Shown here in pieces: positions 13,823-24,291 of a DNA stretch of 56,438 bases; position 1 is the stretch's first letter, and the number at the start of each line of letters is the position of its first letter. The notes beneath the pieces are model-generated. The model did no database searches. It was not told the DNA's origin and saw only the letters and a list, made by a program, of their open reading frames with translations. Origin of the DNA: a virus; IMG/VR virus record IMGVR_UViG_3300037861_000214, positions 1 to 56,438 of that record, one strand, 5' to 3'. The position numbers were made by a program, and so were the translations under genes.

Positions 13823-13894
13823 GCTTTAAGTGTTGTTGTTTACGATAATATATAACTCCTTTTTGGCTTAGCCTAGTTATATCTAACATGTTGC

Positions 13895-14368
13895 TTAAAA
13901 AGTATGATATATACCAATAAAATCGCTAGTAAACATACGACCCGCTATGTTATCATTCCAATATGAATTTGGTGTCTCTAAGACCTCTAATTTAAAAAGA
14001 TATTTTGTTTCCAAATAGGTTAGGTGTTTTTTATTAAAAGCAAACTCAAGTATTTCTTTTGTGAAATTGTGTTTACCTTCTTCTTTTATAAATTTAATAA
14101 GTATTTTATTAGACCCACAGTAGGTTTTCCAATCTGATTCCTCAATTACTAGTTTTTTAGAAGGTAGTTTTCCTCTTGTTTTTAGAGATTTTCTTTCTTC
14201 TTTTAATATTTCTAGTTCTTTCTTACCCAATCTTTTATTGCGTTGAGTAAAAAAGTTTTTTCTACCAATATATATTTTGCCTGTAGGTGTGTGAGTTATC
14301 TTGTATACAAACCCAAAATCTCCATCATTAAGGGTAGTAAATTCTTTGTTTTTGTATATCCAATTCAT
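13895..14368 (-). CDS. GIY-YIG endonuclease, free-standing (157 aa)
   Basis: Residues ~18-35 read GFVYKITHTPTGKIYIGRK, the GIY-YIG core (as FVY...YIG) followed by a basic helix; DWKTYCGSN and LTYLETKYLF supply later motifs and the conserved C-terminal NDNIAGR is present. This pattern matches Seg-like free-standing phage endonucleases, often mobile. It sits alone between primase and the TPR gene with gaps on both sides, as expected for a homing gene. Confidence 0.85.
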   Translation of the reverse strand: MNWIYKNKEFTTLNDGDFGFVYKITHTPTGKIYIGRKNFFTQRNKRLGKKELEILKEERKSLKTRGKLPSKKLVIEESDWKTYCGSNKILIKFIKEEGKHNFTKEILEFAFNKKHLTYLETKYLFKLEVLETPNSYWNDNIAGRMFTSDFIGIYHTF

Positions 14369-14409
14369 AACTTTATATTTTAAATGTGATAATACATATT
14401 AACAATCTA

Positions 14410-14982
14410 TTACAAACCCATATCTCTTATATTTTCAGCAATTATCTCTTTAAAATTTTGTGGTATACTATCTAATTTTCCTAACTCTAAAAATATAAAT
14501 TTAGATTGTTCTCTTTTACCTATATACCAACCAGTGAAGGCAAGTTGGAAGTCAAATACAAAATCCCCGGGATATCCCACATCATAAGGTAGAGGTGAAC
14601 TATTAGGTATTTTAGTTTTACCTAAACAGGCATACATATACGATGTCATCCATTCTTTCCTGTTACTATACCATATACTTAGGTGATAATAAGCTTCAGG
14701 TCTATGTGGGGAATAGATGATAGCAGCTTGAAGTTGTCCCTTTTCGAATTCAGGTCTTCTTGTAATAGTATTTATTTGTTTCCATGTTTTTAAAAAACAC
14801 GTATAAGCCATTTTAGGGTTACTATCATATAATAACTCAGCTGCTCTTAAGAAATAAGAATGAGCCGTTGCCCCCTGACCTATCTTTTCATATTCTTCTC
14901 CTAAACTAGCATTAACATATGCATCTTGTGGGTTTTGAATATAACTATGTAATTGTTTTTTTAGTTCTTTCATTCCTCCCAT
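14410..14982 (-). CDS. TPR-like protein coupled to a GH130-like gene (190 aa)
   Basis: Helical repeats with TPR spacing: NASLGEEYEKIGQGATAHSY, MAYTCFLKTWKQI, PEAYYHLSIWYSNRKEWMTS, FDFQLAFTGWYIGKREQSKF. Such TPR proteins often accompany glycan enzymes. Its ATG overlaps the end of the 14970-16004 gene by 13 nt, so the pair is probably co-translated and may act together. No catalytic motif is visible. Confidence 0.7.
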   Translation of the reverse strand: MGGMKELKKQLHSYIQNPQDAYVNASLGEEYEKIGQGATAHSYFLRAAELLYDSNPKMAYTCFLKTWKQINTITRRPEFEKGQLQAAIIYSPHRPEAYYHLSIWYSNRKEWMTSYMYACLGKTKIPNSSPLPYDVGYPGDFVFDFQLAFTGWYIGKREQSKFIFLELGKLDSIPQNFKEIIAENIRDMGL

Positions 14983-16004
14983 TCTAATTTATCTAATAAA
15001 CTCACAGGCATTTTCAAAACATAAGCCGCATTATCCTGAAAGCCATATGTTATTATAAAGTGATTATCTTTAATAGCTAACCCCGTATTAAATTCTATCA
15101 TAGAATCCATAAACTTAAATTGTTTAGAAATAGATTTTAAATTCCAATTCTTATCCCAAACTAAAAATCTATGGTAATAATGAGCATCTTTATGTCCTCC
15201 AGGGTGGAAATAAAAGTCTACCTCATGTGTTATGCAAATTCTATCACCTTCATTACCTAGAGGTATTACTTGTGAACTTCCTCTAATACCTAAAGGACAC
15301 TCAAATTTTTCTTCTTTATTAACTACGGTTGTACTAGATAACTTATTTAAAATCCCATTTGTAACCACTTCGGTGGTTTTATCTTCTAAATTTACTTTAA
15401 CTATCTCAAGTGGGTTTGGCCATCTAACAAAATGAAAAGGCAAATCTGTAATGGGCATCCAATTTTTTTCTAAATAAGTATCTTTAGTAGGAGGTTCAAT
15501 CCTATCCCTAGTTAATTCGATTGCACTATTTTTATACCAATCAACCTCACAAAGTTCCATTCTACCTTCACCATTAGGCTTTACATCTCTTCTTACCCCA
15601 CACATATAGAATTTACCAGCCCATCTCATTACTCTGGCATCTTCTAAACCATGAAAGTCCCATATGGGAGGAATATCGTTTTTAGATGTATCTACTTTTT
15701 GATAACTTTCTACTTCTAATGTGTCATTATTTAGTTTACATAAATAATTTCCAGTTATTAAGTGAACATCATCTTCGGGATTTAAGTATGATAATACCCC
15801 CCATTTACAGTAAAAGTTTTGGTTAAATTCCGAGTGATATAATACGTAATGAACATGTCTTATATTGGCTAATATATCTCCATTATCGTCTATAAACACG
15901 GATACATTACACAAGCCAGTTCCCCCAGTTAATTCACTAGGTATTATGAGTGGAGATATTATTCCACCATTATCTAAAACTATTTTGGCTAAATTATTTA
16001 TCAT
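14970..16004 (-). CDS. GH130-like beta-propeller glycan enzyme (344 aa)
   Basis: Contains the GLEDARVMRWAGKFYM block (compare GxEDPRxxxxxGxYYL in GH130 beta-mannosyl phosphorylases/hydrolases), LEKNWMPI, SSQVIP, HRFLVWD and FNTGLA...ITYGFQDNAA, which map to successive blades of the five-bladed propeller. The catalytic Asp position in this family is within the EDxR region, here present. A role in modifying or degrading host or virion glycans is inferred. It has its own leader (16005-16307). Confidence 0.75.
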   Translation of the reverse strand: MINNLAKIVLDNGGIISPLIIPSELTGGTGLCNVSVFIDDNGDILANIRHVHYVLYHSEFNQNFYCKWGVLSYLNPEDDVHLITGNYLCKLNNDTLEVESYQKVDTSKNDIPPIWDFHGLEDARVMRWAGKFYMCGVRRDVKPNGEGRMELCEVDWYKNSAIELTRDRIEPPTKDTYLEKNWMPITDLPFHFVRWPNPLEIVKVNLEDKTTEVVTNGILNKLSSTTVVNKEEKFECPLGIRGSSQVIPLGNEGDRICITHEVDFYFHPGGHKDAHYYHRFLVWDKNWNLKSISKQFKFMDSMIEFNTGLAIKDNHFIITYGFQDNAAYVLKMPVSLLDKLEWEE

Positions 16005-16307
16005 TAAAACTTATAGATTTGTTTCCAATATATAATATACTAAAAGTTTTTAGAAAAACCAAATGTTTTAAGTGGGATTTTGGGAAATTTAATGTTATAA
16101 CTTACATAATACTAAAAATACATACTTCATTATTAACAAAGAGTAAATAAGTTATATAACATATTTAACGGTAAATTAATGATGTATAGCGTGTTTTTTT
16201 AAAATACCTCTTCTCCTTCTTTACTCTTGCTAAAATGTAGTGTCCAGTTCTCTGATCTTCCGTATAGGGTTTACCAAATGCTATAGTTGTTTAGTTTTAC
16301 TGTGTGA
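16005..16307 (-). other. 303-nt gap with possible promoter and a gene relic
   Basis: No complete gene. The part next to the 16004 start has TATATTATATATT on the minus strand and could hold a promoter. The part next to 16308 contains a start-less open frame (16165-16290) listed separately. Confidence 0.5.
16165..16290 (-). pseudogene. Start-less coding relic (41 codons)
   Basis: A minus-strand frame between two stops reads ...IAFGKPYTEDQRTGHYILA and then RVKKEKRYFKKTRYTSL up to a TAA at 16167-16165. The composition is protein-like, yet no ATG, GTG or TTG precedes it within the frame. It looks like the surviving C-terminus of a lost gene. Family not recognised. Confidence 0.4.
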
Positions 16308-16658
16308 TTAATTACTTGTGATATTAAAACGTACCTGCTTATGCTCGGTGTTCAATCTGTAATTTAATATACCGCTAAACATCATTGTGTCATCTTCGGA
16401 AAAATTACAGGCAATTAGCTCGTATAAATCTGTTTCTTTAAAGGTTGGTTTGATACCGTTGTAAAAAGCTGTTAGGGCATCTGACTTCTCTAATGTAGTT
16501 GGTTGCTCTCGTTCTTCTTTAAGCCTTTTTAACAAAGCTTCTTTTTTAACGGCATCATCTTCTTTTTGAGAAACCATTAATTGTTTTTCTGCTTCTGTTA
16601 GTTGAATCGCAACTTGCTCTAGCCAAACTCCTTCTATTGTTGATTGAAATTGTTTCAT
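16308..16658 (-). CDS. Hypothetical protein downstream of a fibre gene (116 aa)
   Basis: Helical and charged in the middle (EAEKQLMVSQKEDDAVKKEA), with a beta-like C-terminus (MMFSGILNYRLNTEHKQVRF). It follows the collagen/solenoid fibre gene by 11 nt, a position where fibre chaperones or assembly proteins are often encoded. No recognisable family. Confidence 0.65.
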   Translation of the reverse strand: MKQFQSTIEGVWLEQVAIQLTEAEKQLMVSQKEDDAVKKEALLKRLKEEREQPTTLEKSDALTAFYNGIKPTFKETDLYELIACNFSEDDTMMFSGILNYRLNTEHKQVRFNITSN

Positions 16659-16669
16659 AATTTTATTAT

Positions 16670-18283
16670 TTATTGATTATTTTGATTGTTATTTCCGTCT
16701 ATGCAAAGAACAACACGTCCCGCCCCTGATTTGGTTATGAAAGTACCTGACGTCAAACGGCAATAGTAAAGTTTACCTGATAGTGTACCTGTTATTGATG
16801 AATTGAAATTTCTACCACCAAAAGACTTTTCTCCACCTCGACAATTACTAAATACACCTGATGCTGTACCGCCACCACCACCAAATGAATATTCCGCTGC
16901 TGTGCAATTAATAAATGTACCCGATGCTGTACTACTACTATTAAGCGCCCCAAATGAATTATTTCTTCCTATGCAATTAGTAAATGTACCTGATGCTGTA
17001 ACGCCGCCAAATGAATTTTCCACTGCTATGCAATTAGTAAATGTACCTGATGCTGTACCGTTATTACCGCCAAACGAACCACCACCTGACGTACAATGAC
17101 TAAATACACCTGATGCTGTAGAGCCAATAGCATTAATGCCAAATGAACCATAACCACCTGTGCAATTAATAAATGTACCAGATGCTATATTACCAAAAGA
17201 AGCATCGCTGCCTGTACAATTTATAAAAGTTCCTGATGCCGTACCGTAGGTACCAAAAGAATTATTTCCTCCTTCACAATCAATAAATGTACCCGGTACG
17301 ATAATGCTAATACCGAATGAATTAGCACCACCTTTACAATTTTCTAATTTTAAGGCATTTAAATTGCTTGCTATTGTGAATCGTTTGTCTAAAACGTCAA
17401 CACCTTTTACAAAAACATTGTTTGCTGTGATTTCAATAGTACTTACTCCATTAAAAACAATACTTCTATTTCCGTCTAATGAAACTAAATCAACGTATTG
17501 CGTGCCCATGATAAAGTCCCCGTTTTCAAAATTGTAGTTTCCCGGTGCTGCAATTACGGTTGATTTTACAATTTCCGGAGTGTAAACACGAACATAGCCT
17601 CCATTATATGTAAACGCTGTCGGAAATTCAACCACATATCGAAAAGATCCCATTTCCATAACGACTTCTCCTATCATATCAACCCCTTCAACATTAAAAG
17701 TATAAGATTGTCCTTGAATTAAAACAGGTAAATATCCACTAAAATCATAAAAAATAAGTGCAGTTGGTGTGTCTTGGCTTGGAGCATCATAAGGTGCAGA
17801 AAGAGCTTGCGTTGTTACAACTTTTGTAATTGCTAAATCATAAGCTGCTTGCAATTCTATTGCATTCTCAATGTCTGTCCCATTTGCTTGTACAAATACG
17901 TATTGAGTACCTAATAGACCTGTTGCACCGGTTGAACCAGTTGTTCCTTGAGTACCTGTTGCTCCTATAGTTCCAGTTGTTCCTTGAGTACCAGTTGATC
18001 CTGTTGAACCATTTGGTCCAGTTGGTCCAGTTAGTCCAGTTAATCCTCTAGTACCTTGAGTTCCTGTTATACCTTGAGCTCCTGGGGAACCTGTTGCTCC
18101 GGTTAATGATAGATTAGTTCTAAATTTAAGATTTCCAGAATTGTCTAACACTACTATTTTATGTTCGTTGCTTCCTTCGGATATAGTTGTTAATTTAGTA
18201 TCTATAGTATCTGCCTTTTGTAATCTACTCTCAATTCCCAATCTTACTGAAGTTAGGGAAATACCCGCCCACTTTATTGCCAT
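16670..18283 (-). CDS. Collagen-like fibre with GTFxNCxG beta-solenoid repeats (537 aa)
   Basis: N-terminal module with [20 protein letters not shown] (shared with the 18560-21709 fibre), about 25 Gly-x-y collagen-like triplets ([16 protein letters not shown]), then a globular part, and from residue ~330 eight or so repeats of [10 protein letters not shown]...SFG, in which Cys, Asn and Gly recur every ~20 residues as in a right-handed beta-solenoid. Probably a trimeric tail fibre or tip adhesin. The Cys ladder is unusual for an intracellularly assembled fibre. Confidence 0.85.
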   Translation of the reverse strand: MAIKWAGISLTSVRLGIESRLQKADTIDTKLTTISEGSNEHKIVVLDNSGNLKFRTNLSLTGATGSPGAQGITGTQGTRGLTGLTGPTGPNGSTGSTGTQGTTGTIGATGTQGTTGSTGATGLLGTQYVFVQANGTDIENAIELQAAYDLAITKVVTTQALSAPYDAPSQDTPTALIFYDFSGYLPVLIQGQSYTFNVEGVDMIGEVVMEMGSFRYVVEFPTAFTYNGGYVRVYTPEIVKSTVIAAPGNYNFENGDFIMGTQYVDLVSLDGNRSIVFNGVSTIEITANNVFVKGVDVLDKRFTIASNLNALKLENCKGGANSFGISIIVPGTFIDCEGGNNSFGTYGTASGTFINCTGSDASFGNIASGTFINCTGGYGSFGINAIGSTASGVFSHCTSGGGSFGGNNGTASGTFTNCIAVENSFGGVTASGTFTNCIGRNNSFGALNSSSTASGTFINCTAAEYSFGGGGGTASGVFSNCRGGEKSFGGRNFNSSITGTLSGKLYYCRLTSGTFITKSGAGRVVLCIDGNNNQNNQ

Positions 18284-18301
18284 AATTTTATATTTTAAAT
18301 G

Positions 18302-18511
18302 TTATATAATACAATTATTAATGTCCAATGCTTGTTGCGTGGTTAACCCATTAACAAACCAATCTTTAGCCATCATAACTTTTAAATGTTCTATATTTCT
18401 GTTAAGAGTTTCTTGATCTTCTAGATTATTATAGATAAGATTAACAGAATCAAATGCCGCTAATATTGATCTTTGTGTTTCTTCTTCGGGTGTTAGTTCT
18501 ATATGTTCCAT
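18302..18511 (-). CDS. Small protein between two fibre genes (69 aa)
   Basis: MEHIELTPEEETQRSILAAF followed by helices and NGLTTQQALDINNCII. Not recognised. It lies between two collagen-like fibre genes (gap of 48 nt of 10-bp tandem repeats upstream). Fibre-assembly helper is possible by position only. Confidence 0.6.
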   Translation of the reverse strand: MEHIELTPEEETQRSILAAFDSVNLIYNNLEDQETLNRNIEHLKVMMAKDWFVNGLTTQQALDINNCII

Positions 18512-18559
18512 AATTTTTATTAATTTTTATTAGTTTTTATTAGTTTTTATTAGTTTTTA
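18512..18559. repeat. 10-bp tandem repeat (TTTTTATTAR, about 5 copies)
   Basis: Five near-perfect 10-bp units fill the whole gap between the stop of the large fibre gene and the start of the 69-residue gene. The first two copies have TTAA where the last three have TTAG. Confidence 0.8.
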
Positions 18560-21500
18560 TTATAATTGAAGCCATACATTATCGGGTTTAAACCTAATGA
18601 TTACCCCATCACCTGTATCTATTATATTATGTCCTATTAACCTAATGTATTCTGCTTCACCGGTTGGGATATCCTCTGTAACTTGCCCCCCTTGAGGAGA
18701 AATATATAGAGGTTTTCCTGGTGTTGCTGAGCCCATGTCTGTGTGATTAATGGTCATTATTATACCATCTAATAATACAGCAAAAGGATTACCAGTTGTA
18801 GTATCATTTAAGGAAATACCTAGTAATTGCTCACCAGCAGCATTTGTAGCTTTAGCCAAATACCACTTTCCATCTGTGGCTAGGTATACTAATTCTCCTT
18901 TTGCTATCGTTTCTGCATGAGTGAGACCTGTTAAAGTTTGCCCGTTATACTTAAAATTAGATTCCCAATCCGATTTTATGTTTGGGAATGATGTTATTGA
19001 ACTTATACCTTCGGCTGGGGTGTAATTAAGGGTAGATGGGACTACGCTACCCGCCAATAATGACGCTCCACTAAATGAGAATTTATCATTTATTTTAAGT
19101 GAGCCAGCAGTACCAGATGTTGTAATTTCTACATCACCCCTTAAAGTAGTTTTTGTTATACTGGTATTACCCAACACCACACTATTACTCCCCCTACCGT
19201 CGGCACTATTACCTATTACAATTTGGTTTGTTTCACTATTATTTGCTGCTCTTGTGTTTGCACCAATAAAAATAGAGGTGTTTGTTACAGTTAGGTTTGC
19301 ATTTGATTGAACAGCACTTCTACCCGCATTTACACCTAAAGCAACATTATCACCCCCCCCATTATTATTTCTTAAAGAATTAACTCCTATACTCGTATTA
19401 GAATTGCCTGATGTATTAAAGTTTAAAGAACCTTTTCCAACTGCGACATTTGCAGCTCCTACTGTATTAGAATATAAAGCATATATACCATTTGCAGTAT
19501 TATCAGCACCAGTTGTGTTATAAAATAAGGCCTCAACTCCGTTTGCTGTGTTACTAACTCCTGTTGTGTTTGCAAACAAAGCGTTTATTCCATTTGCTAT
19601 GTTATCATTTCCGGTTGTGTTTGAACGCAAAGCATTTACTCCGTTTGCTGTGTTAAAATTTCCTGTTGTGTTGTTTCGCAAAGAATCTCTACCATTTGCG
19701 GTGTTAGCACCTCCTGTTGTGTTTGCAGACAAAGCGTTTTGACCAGTTGCTGTGTTGTTAGTTATATTACCGCCACCACGCCCTACTGTCAAACCGTTTG
19801 CGTTTATGTCCGAGCCTGCTGTAACCGTACCGCTAAATTTACCATTACCTACTACATCTAGTTTTTCTGTGGGTGCTGGTTTGTTTATGCCTACGTTGCC
19901 TGACCCTGAAACTGTCATTCTTTCCGTTGGTGTAGTTCCCGTGGCAAAGATAATATCTCTTAATATATTACTTCTTGTTTGCAAAACAAGGTGATTACCT
20001 TCGGCTGGTCTAATACCACCTGCCCCTCCTATTGTTGTAAAAATCCTTGATTCTGGCGAAGATGAAACTAAGTCATTTCTATTTTCAATAACTAGATTTG
20101 AACCACCAATTCCTATTACTATATTTCCATTTGCAATTATATTATTTGAAAATGTTTTAACCCCCGCAACCGTCTGCGCACCTATTAATTTTACAACATC
20201 GCTTAATCCACTCCCAGAACCTATAAAGTTAGCAGCCGTAACCGTACCACTAAACTTACCGTTTCCTACAACGTCAAGTCTTTCTGTTGGGTTGGTTTGG
20301 CCTATTCCTACGTTGCCGTTAGTTGCAATAAACAGTCTACTTGCACCGTCTGTATATTGACCGTAGTTAGCACTACCACCAGCAACACCATTTGCAACTA
20401 AAATATTAAATGTAGAGCCTACGTTTGCAACCTGCGCGGAACGAAGCAAAAAACCTGACGCATCTCCTGGGTCTCTCCTACCTCCTGAAATAAATAAATC
20501 TCGGCTTTGGCTTAAATTATAAACGTTGTTGCCAAAAAAACCAGTTCCCTCAACTGTTAATTTAGCGTTTATAGAAGTAGTTCCTATTCCTACGAAGCCT
20601 GTAGGAGTAATTCTCATTATTTCATTAGATACTATTGTTGCTCCAGCAACACCAAATACAGAAGTATTAAAAACAATTCCTCCTGAATTTGTACCGTCCA
20701 ATAAAATCCTAGACGAAAACCCGTTGTTTTTATAAGTAGCTTGATAAAAATCTCCAGCTATATTTGTCGATAAAGCTAACTGAGGAAGCACCAACCTTGA
20801 TTGTATTGAATTACCATTTGCCGATTCTAAAGAGAAATTATTAGGTGTTATTGATGGTATTACATTAAAACCCACATTCCCATTATCAAAAATAGAACTA
20901 TTTCCTAAAGTGGTTGGTGATGTAAATTTAGGTATAAAATTAAGAGTACCCGATTGGACACCCGAAGATCCTTGGGTTCCTTGTATACCCGTTGCTCCTT
21001 GAGTACCAGTTGCTCCTGTGGTTCCCGTAGTTCCTTGAGTACCAGTTGCACCTGTTCCTCCTGTAGTTCCGGTTGCTCCTTGAGTACCAGTTGCACCTGT
21101 TCCTCCAGTTGTTCCTTGAGTACCAGTTGCTCCTGTTGTTCCGGTTGTTCCTTGAGTTCCAGTTGTTCCTGTTGCTCCTGTAGTTCCGGTTGCTCCTTGA
21201 GTACCTGTTGCTCCTGTTGCACCGGTTGAACCCGTTGTTCCTTGCACACCAATAGTTCCGGTTGCTCCTTGAGTACCAGTTGCTCCTGTTGAACCCGTAG
21301 TTCCTTGAGTACCAGTTGAACCAGTTGCTCCTGTTGAACCCGTAGTTCCTTGAGTACCAGTTGAACCAGTTGCTCCTGTTGAACCCGTAGTTCCTTGAGT
21401 ACCAGTTGAACCCGTTGCTCCTGTTGTTCCGGTTGTTCCTTGAGTTCCAGTTGAACCCGTTGCTCCTGTTGTTCCGGTTGTTCCTTGAGTTCCAGTTGTT

Positions 21501-21709
21501 CCTGTTGTACCTGTTGTTCCTTGAGTACCTGTTGCTCCAGTTGTACCCTGAGTACCTTGTAATGATAAGTTAGTTCTGAATTTTATGTTTCCTGAGTTAT
21601 CCTGTACTAGAATTTTAGTTTCGGTTGAACCTACGGGGGTTGAAGACAGTTGAAGAGTACTTAAAATGGCATCTGAGCCACTAACTATTAATTTTTTCCA
21701 ATTTGGCAT
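18560..21709 (-). CDS. Large collagen-like tail fibre with YadA-like repeats (1049 aa)
   Basis: I choose the ATG at 21709 ([20 protein letters not shown]) because this module is shared with the 22076-23245 fibre start (MATWKKVVVSGSDANLASL); an ATG ten codons upstream is possible. After [14 protein letters not shown] there are about 70 Gly-x-y triplets ([10 protein letters not shown]), then fibre domains with [20 protein letters not shown], a series of NTTGxxNTANGxxAL repeats like those of trimeric adhesin heads, a [10 protein letters not shown]...VVLGN block and a C-terminal domain ([19 protein letters not shown] ... LLDGIIMT). Receptor-binding fibre by inference. Confidence 0.85.
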   Translation of the reverse strand: MPNWKKLIVSGSDAILSTLQLSSTPVGSTETKILVQDNSGNIKFRTNLSLQGTQGTTGATGTQGTTGTTGTTGTQGTTGTTGATGSTGTQGTTGTTGATGSTGTQGTTGSTGATGSTGTQGTTGSTGATGSTGTQGTTGSTGATGTQGATGTIGVQGTTGSTGATGATGTQGATGTTGATGTTGTQGTTGTTGATGTQGTTGGTGATGTQGATGTTGGTGATGTQGTTGTTGATGTQGATGIQGTQGSSGVQSGTLNFIPKFTSPTTLGNSSIFDNGNVGFNVIPSITPNNFSLESANGNSIQSRLVLPQLALSTNIAGDFYQATYKNNGFSSRILLDGTNSGGIVFNTSVFGVAGATIVSNEIMRITPTGFVGIGTTSINAKLTVEGTGFFGNNVYNLSQSRDLFISGGRRDPGDASGFLLRSAQVANVGSTFNILVANGVAGGSANYGQYTDGASRLFIATNGNVGIGQTNPTERLDVVGNGKFSGTVTAANFIGSGSGLSDVVKLIGAQTVAGVKTFSNNIIANGNIVIGIGGSNLVIENRNDLVSSSPESRIFTTIGGAGGIRPAEGNHLVLQTRSNILRDIIFATGTTPTERMTVSGSGNVGINKPAPTEKLDVVGNGKFSGTVTAGSDINANGLTVGRGGGNITNNTATGQNALSANTTGGANTANGRDSLRNNTTGNFNTANGVNALRSNTTGNDNIANGINALFANTTGVSNTANGVEALFYNTTGADNTANGIYALYSNTVGAANVAVGKGSLNFNTSGNSNTSIGVNSLRNNNGGGDNVALGVNAGRSAVQSNANLTVTNTSIFIGANTRAANNSETNQIVIGNSADGRGSNSVVLGNTSITKTTLRGDVEITTSGTAGSLKINDKFSFSGASLLAGSVVPSTLNYTPAEGISSITSFPNIKSDWESNFKYNGQTLTGLTHAETIAKGELVYLATDGKWYLAKATNAAGEQLLGISLNDTTTGNPFAVLLDGIIMTINHTDMGSATPGKPLYISPQGGQVTEDIPTGEAEYIRLIGHNIIDTGDGVIIRFKPDNVWLQL

Positions 21710-21772
21710 ATGAATATTTTTATTATGGTAGGTACTCAATAGAGTCCACTTCCGTTAAGGCCTATAATACCC

Positions 21773-21783
21773 TTATAAATATT
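21773..21783 (-). promoter_or_regulatory. AATATTTATAA motif (large fibre gene)
   Basis: Minus-strand AATATTTATAA, 63 nt before the chosen start of the large fibre gene at 21709. Part of the recurrent motif set. Confidence 0.35.
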
Positions 21784-21829
21784 AAAATATGCTAAAAAAT
21801 TAACTAGGTAATAACTTTTATTTTAATTT

Positions 21830-22057
21830 TTAATTTGAGGGTTTATTTTCTTCTTCTTTTCTATTAATTTCTAATTGATATTGAAGTATGTTATTTAAAT
21901 TAAGGGATAAAGCATAAACTTTTTCTACATCTTTACCTTTAAATTTAGATTCACCTATAAAAGATAAAAGAAAATATAATTCGCCTATAGAAAGGGTAGG
22001 TAGATCCTGCTTAAGATCTACCACTCCTATTTCTAAATGTCCACTTTTAAAACTCAT
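21830..22057 (-). CDS. Small hypothetical protein in fibre cluster (75 aa)
   Basis: MSFKSGHLEIGVVDLKQDLP, then two helices (GELYFLLSFIGESKFKGKDV; YALSLNLNNILQYQLEINRK). No signal peptide. Placed 18 nt after the 22076-23245 fibre gene. Not recognised. Confidence 0.6.
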   Translation of the reverse strand: MSFKSGHLEIGVVDLKQDLPTLSIGELYFLLSFIGESKFKGKDVEKVYALSLNLNNILQYQLEINRKEEENKPSN

Positions 22058-22075
22058 TTTTTAAACCATATTTGT

Positions 22076-23245
22076 TTATGAATAAATCCATATGGATTCA
22101 TCAGCCGCAGCAAAAATATTACCACGTTTAGTATATTTAGATACTACGGCTGTAGGATCTGAGGCTGCGCCTTGTATTACTGTAGACATAAAGGCATCAG
22201 GTACCATTAAGTTTTGAGAGGCATCAAATGAACCTGTTACACCCCAACGTGATACTGCTGAATCCCAACCAAATGCTTCTGCATCTAGATTTCCAGTTTG
22301 TTGAATTGCTATACCACCATCTCCTCCAGAAGTTGAACCCGAAGCCATTCTGATGAATCTATCGGTTACATCTAAGTTTGTAGTGTTTTGAAAGGAAGCA
22401 GTACCCTGTACTGTTAAATTTCTACCAATAGTTAAATCTCGTACAATTGCTATATCTTGAGATAATGCAACGTCTCCGGCTGTAGCTGTGAAATTACTTG
22501 AAGCAAAAGAAGCAATACCTTTATTTGAAGATGAAGCATCTTCACCTGAAATTGTTATAGTTTGACCACTTGCTACAGTATTAATACCCTCGCCTCCAGT
22601 TACTGTTAAGGTTTGAGTTTTTAAGGCTACAGTACCTGTTCCAGTCTCACCTACTATTGCTAAGTTAGATGCTATACCCGTAATATTAGAACCATCTCCT
22701 TGAAATGAACCACTAAATGACCCACTGGCTTGTACCCCTGTAAGTGTTAAACCTGCAACCGTTGCGGCTGTCCCACCTAAAGCTACAGATGTAGAACCTA
22801 TAGTTATGCTAGAATTTGTTAGTTGGGAATTTGCAATGTTTGCTAATGTTCCTCCCAAAGTAACTGTTCCAGTTGTGGTTATGGGACCACCTGTTAAAGT
22901 GATTCCGTTTACTGTTCCAGCAGTCCCTACCGATGTAACAGTTCCAGAATTTAATCCTGTAGCCGCTATGGTAATAGACCCTGCTGTATTTGTTATTTCA
23001 ATATTAGATCCTGGTGTTAAAGTAGCTAATACAGGGTCTGCTCCTGTACTGCCTATTACTAATTGACCATTAATTGCTTGACCTAGCGATGTGATTGCAC
23101 CAGTACCACTACCTACAAGTACACCACCATCTGTAAGGGTTGTTTTGCCTGTTCCGCCATTTTCTACTGTAAGAGCTGTATCTAGGGTTAGGGATGCTAA
23201 ATTAGCGTCCGATCCAGATACAACTACTTTTTTCCATGTTGCCAT
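22076..23245 (-). CDS. Tail fibre protein with Gly/Thr-rich repeats (389 aa)
   Basis: Starts with the WKKVVVSGSDANLASL module. Then ENGGTGKTTLTDGGVLVGSG, a motif frequent in phage fibres, and repeated TVTSVGTAGTVNGITLTGG-like beta segments; SGSFQGDGSNITGIAS appears before a C-terminal domain (DVTDRFIRMASGSTSGGDGG ... SRWGVTGSFDASQNLMVP) typical of fibre shafts. Probably an accessory fibre or a long-fibre segment. Confidence 0.8.
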   Translation of the reverse strand: MATWKKVVVSGSDANLASLTLDTALTVENGGTGKTTLTDGGVLVGSGTGAITSLGQAINGQLVIGSTGADPVLATLTPGSNIEITNTAGSITIAATGLNSGTVTSVGTAGTVNGITLTGGPITTTGTVTLGGTLANIANSQLTNSSITIGSTSVALGGTAATVAGLTLTGVQASGSFSGSFQGDGSNITGIASNLAIVGETGTGTVALKTQTLTVTGGEGINTVASGQTITISGEDASSSNKGIASFASSNFTATAGDVALSQDIAIVRDLTIGRNLTVQGTASFQNTTNLDVTDRFIRMASGSTSGGDGGIAIQQTGNLDAEAFGWDSAVSRWGVTGSFDASQNLMVPDAFMSTVIQGAASDPTAVVSKYTKRGNIFAAADESIWIYS

Positions 23246-23292
23246 AATTTATTTAGTTATTTATTTATTATAATTATTAAAAATTTTAATTT

Positions 23293-24291
23293 TTATTCTA
23301 CCCCCACATATATACTTTCGGAAGTAAAATATATTCCTCCTAATATAGGTGTTGGGGTATATGAATTGTCATATGCAAAAAATTGAATTGTACCTTCCCC
23401 ATTTACATTAAATAATGAAGGACTTGTAGGTAACGAACCAGATTTTATAGAAAATTCTCCATCAATTCCTCCTACAGGAATTATAAATTTGCTACTTCCG
23501 GTTACCGCTAATGAACCCGTAATTTGAGCAGATCCTGTAAATGGAAAGGGGGTGCTTATTGCCTTATCTATAAGAGGTATAGCTATTTGATAAGCCGCTA
23601 TTCCTGAGCCTGCCGGGGTACCTGTAATTAGAGAAGGATCATATAGGTTTTGATATGATGATATGTCAGATAAGGCTCCAATTGCTAATGTTTGATTTGC
23701 AAATGTATGTAAGACATTCCCACTATCCAATTCAGAACCTTCTCCACCCCATTCTATAAATGCCGAGAATTGGGCTGTAGATATATTATTGTAAACTTTT
23801 TCAGTTATCTTGTAGTTAAAAAATCTACCATTAATTACTGGTCCTCCTAATGTCTGTGCCGCTACTCCTAAAATGCCATACACTGGACTTAAAGTTTCAT
23901 TATAACCTACATCTAAACTACCTGTAATATCATTTACAGTTAAGAAATTTTGTGGGTCAGAAAAGGAAGCACTTTGAATTAAGTATTTACCTGGAGCGGT
24001 GTTTGCTGTAAATGTGTTTTGGGAGGTGGTTGAAGTTGCATTTGTACTTACAGTTATTTGAGTTGTAGAATCTATACTAACAATAGTAACAACCTCATCA
24101 AATCCATCTTGTAGGGTATTTATTGTCATACCTATCCTTAATAAATTTAAGTCATAGGTGACATCAAATGATACTAACCCCGTTATTGTATTTTGTCCTA
24201 ATATAGTATTACCTTTTAAGGCTACTACATTAAGGTATGTAGGGGTAGTGTTTGTTATTTTACCAATAAAAAGTTGGTTTGTGTATGGCAT
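23293..24291 (-). CDS. Tail/fibre structural protein (332 aa)
   Basis: Beta-rich, Ser/Thr-rich protein beginning MPYTNQLFIGKITNTTPTYL. It includes a GFDEVVTIVSIDSTTQITVS segment and a C-terminal SGSLPTSPSLFNVNGEGTIQ domain. No enzyme motif. It lies between two fibre genes and probably forms part of a fibre or its attachment. Confidence 0.7.
   Translation of the reverse strand: MPYTNQLFIGKITNTTPTYLNVVALKGNTILGQNTITGLVSFDVTYDLNLLRIGMTINTLQDGFDEVVTIVSIDSTTQITVSTNATSTTSQNTFTANTAPGKYLIQSASFSDPQNFLTVNDITGSLDVGYNETLSPVYGILGVAAQTLGGPVINGRFFNYKITEKVYNNISTAQFSAFIEWGGEGSELDSGNVLHTFANQTLAIGALSDISSYQNLYDPSLITGTPAGSGIAAYQIAIPLIDKAISTPFPFTGSAQITGSLAVTGSSKFIIPVGGIDGEFSIKSGSLPTSPSLFNVNGEGTIQFFAYDNSYTPTPILGGIYFTSESIYVGVE

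Noticed and set aside
20905-21252. Long open frames in other readings of the collagen repeats (Gln/Glu- or Ser/Cys-rich)
   Set aside because: They are low-complexity shadows of the Gly-x-y coding repeat.
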